From Marispirochaeta sp964554875 (lineage in GTDB: Bacteria > Spirochaetota > Spirochaetia > JC444 > Marispirochaetaceae), in the NCBI GenBank assembly GCA_964554875.1, contig CAZKQJ010000007.1:62001-126000 (forward strand): a DNA stretch of 64,000 bases, given 5' to 3'. Under the pieces are notes generated by a model, which saw only the letters and a program-made list of their open reading frames with translations, ran no database searches and was not told the origin of the DNA. Positions 58,255-64,000 of this stretch are shown piece after piece. Every line of letters starts with the position of its first letter. Positions within the stretch are counted from its first letter, which is position 1. Position numbers and translations under genes: made by a program.

Positions 58255-59319
58255 ATGCAGACATTCGAGAATGCGGTTTTTCTTATCAACCCGAATCGAT
58301 TCCCCGGCTATGCACGTAAACTGAAAAAAATCCTGAGAATCTACAGGGCCTCCCATATTGTGGAATGTAAAAGACCCGATGATTTCCGCATGGAGGTTGA
58401 AGCCTTTGCCGCCGGGGAAAAACAGTTCCTGCTGATATGGGGCGGAGACGGAACGGCAAACCTGGCTATAAACGCCTTTATGTCCGCACCCCGGAGGATA
58501 TCCACTGCAACTAAAGCCCTCGGCTTTTTGCGCGGCGGCAGCGGAAACGGAATTCAGGATTCCTACGAGGTCCCGGTTTCCATACGGGCTCAAATCCGCT
58601 CCTATCTGGAAGGAATGGAACGGAGCTATATTCAGCCTGTGGATCTTATCCGTGCAGACGACGGGAAGAATTCACTCTATTGTCAGCTGCTTGGAATCGG
58701 TCTCGATGCCAGGGTGCTTGAATACCGGGAAGGTGCAGGGCGCGGCCGCCCTGGAATGATGAATTATATTGCCGCTTCCATGCAGTCCTGGTACAGGGAT
58801 TTTCCTCTTTTGCGAGATCTTAAAATCCTTGAAATGGAGGAGGGGAAGTACGCCTTCAAGGGACCCCGGTGTAACGCTGAATTCCCCTTCACGCATTTTA
58901 CACGGGAAACCCGCTCACCCCTGATCGAGGTCGCTACCCGCCCGTATTACGCGAAAATGTTCAAAATAGCCCCGGATGTTGTCTGCAACAATGGGTTCTT
59001 GGATATTTACAGCTTCAATTTTGTCCACCGCCGGGAGATCCTGTCGAACATCTTTGATATTTGGAACGGCTGGCATCGCAGGATAAACCGGCAGCGGGCC
59101 AAACGGGATCGACCGGTAATAGAGCGTTATGAGGTCAGAGTAGTCAAAGTGCTGAAGGAGAATCCCTTTGCCTACCATGCGGATGGTGAACTTCGCCATT
59201 GTGATAGCCTCGCAGCGGATGGGCGTTATACCTTACGCTGCACCATCGTTCCCTCGGCAGTGAAATTCCTGGTGCCCCGAAGTTTCTACCGCAAGTTTCA
59301 CCCCTTTGAGGATCTTTAA
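58255..59319 (+). CDS. Diacylglycerol/sphingosine-kinase family lipid kinase
   Basis: The 354-residue protein (from ATG 58255; TTG 58243 is the alternative) shows I-N-P-N near the start, G-G-D-G-T-A-N in the nucleotide site, and G-G-S-G-N-G, the classical DAGK catalytic motifs, then L-G-I-G-L-D-A and C-terminal beta domain with H-A-D-G-E. It phosphorylates a lipid hydroxyl, such as diacylglycerol. The nearby acyltransferase fits lipid metabolism. Its end overlaps the convergent epimerase gene by 4 nt. Confidence 0.85.
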   Translation: MQTFENAVFLINPNRFPGYARKLKKILRIYRASHIVECKRPDDFRMEVEAFAAGEKQFLLIWGGDGTANLAINAFMSAPRRISTATKALGFLRGGSGNGIQDSYEVPVSIRAQIRSYLEGMERSYIQPVDLIRADDGKNSLYCQLLGIGLDARVLEYREGAGRGRPGMMNYIAASMQSWYRDFPLLRDLKILEMEEGKYAFKGPRCNAEFPFTHFTRETRSPLIEVATRPYYAKMFKIAPDVVCNNGFLDIYSFNFVHRREILSNIFDIWNGWHRRINRQRAKRDRPVIERYEVRVVKVLKENPFAYHADGELRHCDSLAADGRYTLRCTIVPSAVKFLVPRSFYRKFHPFEDL

Positions 59320-60320
59320 GCTCCCCTGAAGCCTCCAAGATACCTGTTTATCATCCTGTCCATCAGGGCGTCTTTTTCCTTATCGATGATCTTCTTCTCC
59401 GGATGGGCCTCCAGGTACTCTACGGAACGGCGGACACCCTGGGCATAGGATATCCGGGGATGGAAATCCGGAACCGCCTCCCTGATTTTGCTGTTGTCGA
59501 AGATCACGCTGTAACTCTTATCCCCCCTAAGCCCTGGACCGAATTCCGGAGCCTCCTGTTCGATGAAATCCAGAGGCAGGTGTACTATATCAGCTTCCAC
59601 GCCCAGGGCCGATGCCAGCAGCTGGTGAATCCTGTCCCAGGTTAAAAGCTCGTCGGAGGTAATGTGATAGGCCTCTCCAATGCTCTGGGGGTTTCCGACG
59701 ATTCCAGCGAAACCGACGGCGAAATCCTCGGCATGGGTAAGCACCCAGAGACTCTGGCCGTCCCCGTGGACAGGTATCTTTCTGCCGTCGAGCATGCGGG
59801 CAGCCACAGTGTAATCCCTGGAACCGAAGCTGGTGATAATCCAGCTCTCCCCGTAGGTATGGGAGGGGCGTACGATGGTAGCGGGGAATCCCTCATCCTC
59901 CCAGGCCCGCAGGAGCTCCCGCTCGCAGAGAATCTTCAGCTGAGAGTAATCCCAGTACGGGTTAATCAAGGGTGTTGATTCGGTAAACACCGGCTGCAGC
60001 GGCGGTTTACGATAGGCCGACGCGGAGCTGATAAAGATATACTGTCCGGTTTTTCCGGTAAAAAAGCGAATGTCCCGCAGAACCTGTTCCGGGCGAAAGG
60101 CAATCCAGTCCACCACCACATCGAAGTTTTCCTTTTCCAGGGCCTGTGCCAGGGCAGCCTCGTCGTTGACGTCGCATTGTATGCTCCTCACCTTTCCCTC
60201 AGGAAAATCCGGTATACTGCTTCCCCTGTTCAGATGGACGAGCTCAACGCCCCGCCGCAGAAGTTCACGGGAGCAGGGAGTGGATATATTGCCGGTACCG
60301 CCGATAAAAAGGACCTTCAT
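59316..60320 (-). CDS. NAD-dependent epimerase/dehydratase (extended SDR)
   Basis: 334 residues from ATG 60320, supported by AAGGAGG 8 nt upstream; an ATG 24 nt earlier has none. The Rossmann motif is F-I-G-G-T-G-N-I-S (a G-x-x-G-x-x-G form), with the catalytic region S-S-A-S-A-Y and a Y-x-x-x-K counterpart in Y-S-Q-L-K, and R-P-S-H-T-Y-G. It resembles the group that includes CSP41/mRNA-binding-like SDRs and sugar epimerases. The substrate is unknown. Confidence 0.82.
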   Translation of the reverse strand: MKVLFIGGTGNISTPCSRELLRRGVELVHLNRGSSIPDFPEGKVRSIQCDVNDEAALAQALEKENFDVVVDWIAFRPEQVLRDIRFFTGKTGQYIFISSASAYRKPPLQPVFTESTPLINPYWDYSQLKILCERELLRAWEDEGFPATIVRPSHTYGESWIITSFGSRDYTVAARMLDGRKIPVHGDGQSLWVLTHAEDFAVGFAGIVGNPQSIGEAYHITSDELLTWDRIHQLLASALGVEADIVHLPLDFIEQEAPEFGPGLRGDKSYSVIFDNSKIREAVPDFHPRISYAQGVRRSVEYLEAHPEKKIIDKEKDALMDRMINRYLGGFRGA

Positions 60321-60355
60321 GGGTGTTTCCTCCTTGAGCTTCATGGTCTAGGTTG

Positions 60356-60384
60356 AGTGTACGGCAGCCCGGGTCAGAAAACAA
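60356..60384 (-). promoter_or_regulatory. Epimerase promoter
   Basis: On the minus strand TTGTTT (60379-60384), 17 nt, TACACT (60356-60361), about 30 nt of leader containing AAGGAGG. Confidence 0.4.
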
Positions 60385-60398
60385 GGGGGGGCGGATGC

Positions 60399-61628
60399 TC
60401 AGGCCAGAAAGCGGTGTGTCTCCTGCAGTGCTTCAATCAGTCTGTCCAGTTCAGACTCCCGGTTATAGACGCCGAAGCTTGCCCGCAGGGAACCCTCCAG
60501 ACCAAACCGGCGATGCAGCGGCTGTGCGCAGTGGTGCCCGGAACGGAGGGCAAAGCCTTTTTTATCCAGGATCTGGGCTGCATCATAGTGGTGAACCTCG
60601 TCGATAGTAAACGAGACGAGCCCGGTCCGGGCTCCTTCCGGGGCGGGGAGCATTTTTATCCACGCCAGTTCTCCGAGACGGGAGCGCAGATATGCGGTAA
60701 GATACTCTTCTTTTTCCGCTATGAGTCGTACATTTCGCCGTTCCAGCCACTCCAGAGAGGCTCCAAGCCCAGCGGCCCCGGCAATGTTTGGGGTCCCTGC
60801 TTCGAACTTGTAGGGCAGGGTATTCCAGGTGGAAGCTTCCAGGGCCACCGTATCGATCATGTCTCCCCCGCCCCGCCAGGGGGGCAGACGTTCCAGCCAC
60901 TCCTCCCTGCCGTAGAGTACTCCGATTCCCGTGGGACCGTAGACCTTGTGACCCGAGAAAACGAGAAAATCGGCTCCCAGCTGCTGAACGTCCACGGGGA
61001 TCCTGGGGATGCTCTGGGCGGCGTCTACCAGCACCGGGATTCCCGCCCCATGGGCTTTCGTTATTATCTCTTCCACAGGGTTTACGGTTCCCAGCACGTT
61101 GGAGAGATGGGTGAGGGCTAAGATAGCGACATCCGGGGTTAATTTCTCCTCCAGTCTGTTCAGGTCCAGGGAGCCGTCATCTGCAAGGGGAATAAAATCA
61201 AGCTCTGCTCCGCTGCGTGCCGCTGCCAGTTGCCAGGGCACCAGATTTGCGTGGTGCTCCATTGCCGTAAGCAGTATCTTTTTCCCCGGTCCCAGTCGGG
61301 ACTCCCTGAAAGAAGAAGCCACCAGGTTGATGGCATCGGTTGTTCCTCCGGTGAAGATTATCTCCTCCCCTTTCTGGGCCTTGATAAACTTTTGCACCTT
61401 TTCCCGGGCCCCTTCGTAGGCCTCGGTAGCCGCTTCCCCCAGGGTATGGATTCCCCGGTGAACGTTGGCGTTCTCCTGTCGATAGTACCTGTCAATCCTG
61501 CGGATAACGGCCTCAGGTTTCTGTGTGGTCGCTCCACTGTCCAGGTAGATAATGTCTGGATTATTCCGCAATACGGGAAATTCGTAGCGGATGTCCGTTT
61601 CCGTGAGTTCCATGAGGGTCTCTCTCAT
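60399..61628 (-). CDS. sufS: Cysteine desulfurase SufS
   Basis: SufS takes sulfur from cysteine for iron-sulfur assembly. The 409 residues have the PLP lysine at K228 in S-G-H-K-V-Y-G-P-T-G and the catalytic cysteine C367 in R-S-G-H-H-C-A-Q-P, both of the SufS class. The ATG overlaps the Rieske stop and has GGAGG 7 nt upstream. It is the last gene of the visible suf operon; no sufU or sufE follows. Confidence 0.96.
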   Translation of the reverse strand: MRETLMELTETDIRYEFPVLRNNPDIIYLDSGATTQKPEAVIRRIDRYYRQENANVHRGIHTLGEAATEAYEGAREKVQKFIKAQKGEEIIFTGGTTDAINLVASSFRESRLGPGKKILLTAMEHHANLVPWQLAAARSGAELDFIPLADDGSLDLNRLEEKLTPDVAILALTHLSNVLGTVNPVEEIITKAHGAGIPVLVDAAQSIPRIPVDVQQLGADFLVFSGHKVYGPTGIGVLYGREEWLERLPPWRGGGDMIDTVALEASTWNTLPYKFEAGTPNIAGAAGLGASLEWLERRNVRLIAEKEEYLTAYLRSRLGELAWIKMLPAPEGARTGLVSFTIDEVHHYDAAQILDKKGFALRSGHHCAQPLHRRFGLEGSLRASFGVYNRESELDRLIEALQETHRFLA

Positions 61629-61939
61629 TTCGCTGCCTCCATATCGATGTAGACGGTGCCGTCTTCAACCCGAACGGGATAGCTGTTTACCGGTACCATG
61701 GCAGGAAAGGAGCGAACCTGACCGCTTCGAATGTCGAAACGGGAGCCGTGCTTGGGGCAGTAAACCTCACCGTCCCATATTTCACCCTCCGAGAGGCGTG
61801 AATATTCGTGAGAACAGATGTCGTCCAGGGCATAGATCCCGTCCTCCAGGCGGAAAAGGGCAAAGGGCTTTCCATCGATCTTTACCCGGGTGCTGTTGCG
61901 GAAACCGTCTTCTTTTACGGCGGGTTTCCAGTCGGCCAT
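61625..61939 (-). CDS. Rieske-type [2Fe-2S] ferredoxin in the suf operon
   Basis: The 104-residue protein carries C-S-H (C-x-H) and C-P-K-H (C-x2-H) 16 residues apart, the Rieske cluster motif, in a small beta domain of the dioxygenase-ferredoxin type. It could give electrons to cluster assembly. ATG 61939 is chosen because AGGAG is 9 nt upstream; the ATG at 61948 is next to the same site. It starts 1 nt after the sufD stop and overlaps sufS by 4 nt. Confidence 0.9.
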   Translation of the reverse strand: MADWKPAVKEDGFRNSTRVKIDGKPFALFRLEDGIYALDDICSHEYSRLSEGEIWDGEVYCPKHGSRFDIRSGQVRSFPAMVPVNSYPVRVEDGTVYIDMEAAK

Positions 61940-61940
61940 A

Positions 61941-63134
61941 TTATCCATCTCCTGCGCTGAAAATGGGGTGCCTCAGGAGACGCTCCCGAACCGATTCTGC
62001 AACAAGTTCAGGGAGTTTTCCCAGGGCGTCGTCGTAGAAGCTCCACAGAAGCATCCGCTTTGCCTCGTCACTGCTGAATCCCCGACTCTGTAGATAAAAA
62101 ACCTGTTCAGGGTTCAGTTTTCCTGTGGTGGAGCCGTGGGTGCAGCGTACATCGTTGTTCAGAATTTGCAGGGAGGGAATGGAATCCGCCCTGGCCCCGT
62201 CTTCGAGAAGGAGGTTCTTGTTCGAAAGGTAGGCATCCGTCCTGATCGCCCCGGGCTCGACACGGATCAGTCCCTGGAAAATCGTACGCCCCCCCGGCAG
62301 CAGGGCTCCCTTGTAGAGGCTGTTGCTGCTCCCGTAGGGCTCGGCATGGCGCTGGACGGGACGCAGGTTCTTGTGCTGAGCCCCGGCGGCGGCGTAGAGG
62401 CCGGTAATGTCAACCTGAGCTCCCTCTCCCAGGGTGCTGAAGACCGGGGCGCTGACACTCAAGGCGGCACCCAGATCGATCTCGGAAAAGGTAAACTGCC
62501 CGTCTTTGTCTATGGCGGCGGAATGAAAGCCGAAATGTTTCGATTTCAGGGAGAGGTCCTGAATAGCGGCTGCCTTTACCGAGCTGCCCCTGCCGACTTC
62601 AAAATGGAAACCCGCTGTACGCAGGGTCTCGCTGCCATCAGCATCCTCCAGGATAATATACACCCGGGCGCTGCTGTTCTCTTCCGCCAGGATGTGGCCG
62701 AAAAGCGCCTCGTGGGTCCCAGGGTCTCCTCCTGTAAAATGCAGAACCATGGGCTCCTCGATATGTACCCCTGAGGGGATCCGCAGGGTAAAGCCGTTGT
62801 TGATTCTGCTGTAGTGGAAGGCCTCCACCCGGTCGCGGCTCTCTGCAGCATGGGATATAAGGGTAGAAACTGCATCCCCGGAGAGATTCTTTTCACCGCT
62901 TCCGGTGTAAAAGCTTTCCAGTTCGAATTTTCCCCTCTCCGGCAGATCTGTCTGCACCGCCGATGAGTCCGGCCTGAAGGACTCAAAGTCTATGCCTGAG
63001 ACATCGGTTCTGCGCCACATTTCGTCTGAAGGTCCGGGCCATTCGAGTTCTGAAAAACGTCGCTCCCCCTCTTTGCGGACCGCGCTTAATGACCATGGTG
63101 TCTGGACCAGGCTGTTTCCCCTGTCGTGTTTCAT
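61941..63134 (-). CDS. sufD: Fe-S cluster assembly protein SufD
   Basis: SufD pairs with SufB and the ATPase SufC in the scaffold complex. The 397-residue protein is a right-handed beta-helix: H-I-E-E-P-M-V-L-H-F, Y-K-G-A-L-L-P-G-G-R-T-I-F-Q-G-L, and the C-terminal C-T-H-G-S-T-T-G-K-L and Q-S-R-G-F-S-S-D-E-A-K-R-M-L, shared by SufB and SufD. It starts at an ATG overlapping the sufB stop by 4 nt. Confidence 0.95.
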   Translation of the reverse strand: MKHDRGNSLVQTPWSLSAVRKEGERRFSELEWPGPSDEMWRRTDVSGIDFESFRPDSSAVQTDLPERGKFELESFYTGSGEKNLSGDAVSTLISHAAESRDRVEAFHYSRINNGFTLRIPSGVHIEEPMVLHFTGGDPGTHEALFGHILAEENSSARVYIILEDADGSETLRTAGFHFEVGRGSSVKAAAIQDLSLKSKHFGFHSAAIDKDGQFTFSEIDLGAALSVSAPVFSTLGEGAQVDITGLYAAAGAQHKNLRPVQRHAEPYGSSNSLYKGALLPGGRTIFQGLIRVEPGAIRTDAYLSNKNLLLEDGARADSIPSLQILNNDVRCTHGSTTGKLNPEQVFYLQSRGFSSDEAKRMLLWSFYDDALGKLPELVAESVRERLLRHPIFSAGDG

Positions 63135-64000
63135 CCTACCGAGCCCTCCATTTCAAGTTCGATCAATCTGTTCAATTCCACCGCGTATTCCATGGGGAGC
63201 TGTTTGACCAGGGGATCCAGGAAACCGTTGACGATAAGTCCCGAGGCCTCATCCTCGTCGAATCCCCGACTCTGCAGATAGAAGAGCTGGTCCTCGCCAA
63301 TGCGACTTACCCGGGCTTCGTGCTCGATGGATACGTCGTCGGACTCTATCTCCATATAGGGATAGGTGTTGGTGGCGCTCTCGTCGTTCAAAAGCAGGGC
63401 ATCGCAGACGACCCGGGATTTCACGTTATTCAGGCCGGGGGCTACCTTCAGGAGGCCCCGGTAACTCGCGATTCCCGAAGCCTTGCTGATTGACTTTGAG
63501 GTGATTGTGGATGTGGTATTCGAAGCCATGTGGACCATCTTGCCCCCAGTGTCCTGTTCCTGGCCGTTTCCGGCAAAGGCTATGGAGAGTACCTCGCCGT
63601 GGGCCCCCTCTCCCATCAGGTAGACCGAGGGGTACTTCATGGTGCGCTTGGAGCCGATGTTGCCGTCCACCCATTCCACTGTCGCGTTTTCGTGGGCCAC
63701 TGCCCGCTTGGTTACCAGGTTGTAGACGTCGGTGGACCAGTTCTGGATTGTGGAGTATCTGACCCGCGCTCCGGGAAGGGCGATTATCTCCACAACGGCG
63801 CTGTGAAGGGAGTCAGTAGTGTAAACCGGGGCGGTACAGCCCTCGATATAGTGAACGAAGCTTCCTTCGTCGGCAATTATCAGGGTACGTTCGAACTGCC
63901 CAAAATTCTCCAGATTGATCCGGAAATAGGCCTGCAGAGGGATATCCACCGTTACCCCTTTGGGAACATAGATAAAGCTTCCCCCGGACCAGACGGCGGA
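63131..64000 (-). CDS. sufB: Fe-S cluster assembly protein SufB (5' end outside window)
   Basis: The reading frame enters from beyond base 64000 and ends at 63131, giving the last 290 or so residues of SufB. Conserved stretches: A-V-W-S-G-G-S-F-I-Y-V-P-K-G at the window edge, Y-I-E-G-C-T-A-P-V-Y (with the conserved cysteine), H-E-A-R-V-S-R-I-G-E-D-Q-L-F-Y-L. A GTG inside the frame at 63949 is not the start. The usual order would put sufC further upstream, outside this window. Confidence 0.96.
   Translation of the reverse strand, partial: SAVWSGGSFIYVPKGVTVDIPLQAYFRINLENFGQFERTLIIADEGSFVHYIEGCTAPVYTTDSLHSAVVEIIALPGARVRYSTIQNWSTDVYNLVTKRAVAHENATVEWVDGNIGSKRTMKYPSVYLMGEGAHGEVLSIAFAGNGQEQDTGGKMVHMASNTTSTITSKSISKASGIASYRGLLKVAPGLNNVKSRVVCDALLLNDESATNTYPYMEIESDDVSIEHEARVSRIGEDQLFYLQSRGFDEDEASGLIVNGFLDPLVKQLPMEYAVELNRLIELEMEGSVG

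Noticed and set aside
1..64000. tRNA, rRNA, CRISPR, insertion sequence or prophage
   Set aside because: I looked through the intergenic gaps and gene products and saw no tRNA-like cloverleaf, repeat-spacer series, transposase, integrase or phage structural gene.

Overview
The window looks like ordinary chromosomal DNA from a free-living, pigmented member of the Spirochaetes. I base this on gene content rather than one marker: a LolA-like protein next to a RodZ-like HTH protein, spirochaete-style relaxed lipoboxes, a ~440-residue group of phosphofructokinase, a NusG_II / Gx-transporter / HD-domain cassette, and a carotenoid cluster. The assignment to phylum is moderately sure and the genus is not determinable here. 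Genes are densely packed, many start or stop codons overlap by 4 nt, and I see no insertion sequence, prophage, CRISPR array, rRNA or tRNA. No intergenic stretch exceeds 300 nt.

Layout. 1-9.8 kb: tail of a zinc-ribbon protein, LolA-like carrier, HTH/DUF4115 protein, rimO, a PcrA/UvrD helicase, two poorly known spirochaete genes, a divergent ferredoxin, rplM-rpsI-recX, then an HTH-receiver regulator, a lone receiver and an acylphosphatase, closed by a bidirectional terminator shared with enolase. 9.9-16.2 kb: eno, proS, a UPF0158-GNAT protein, a peptide-binding lipoprotein, a HAD phosphatase. 16.3-24.4 kb: isoprenoid/carotenoid region: a polyprenyl synthase (+), an ABC1 kinase (-), and a minus-strand run crtI-crtB-lycopene cyclase-crtD-like-cruF-like. 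24.5-31.9 kb: phosphofructokinase, an unknown protein, a candidate small RNA, sbcD-sbcC. 31.9-38.0 kb: an Lrp-type regulator heading gcvT-gcvH-gcvPA-gcvPB, divergent from serine dehydratase. 38.1-43.2 kb: DEAD-box helicase, then a substrate-binding lipoprotein translationally coupled to a large sensor kinase. 43.2-49.5 kb (-): M29 aminopeptidase, agmatinase-like enzyme, a DUF1638-hydantoinase fusion, sucrose phosphorylase. 49.7-54.4 kb: metal-binding chaperone, two-component system with a Met/His-rich sensor, and the NusG_II / Gx / EcfT-like / HD cassette. 54.4-60.3 kb: DUF523-DUF1722, FGGY kinase, plsC-like acyltransferase, a small unknown, a lipid kinase, an epimerase. 60.4-64 kb (-): sufB(partial)-sufD-Rieske-sufS.

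Two results stand out. First, many transcription units have no Shine-Dalgarno sequence but a recognisable -35/-10 promoter placed so that the -10 box ends 6-7 nt before the start codon; the predicted transcription start is then the start codon itself, so these genes appear to be leaderless. This geometry also revises several start codons. Second, the carotenoid genes together predict a monocyclic, 3,4-desaturated and 1-hydroxylated pigment of the hydroxy-torulene type. A third candidate is an uncharacterised ~100-nt RNA with its own promoter and terminator before sbcD.
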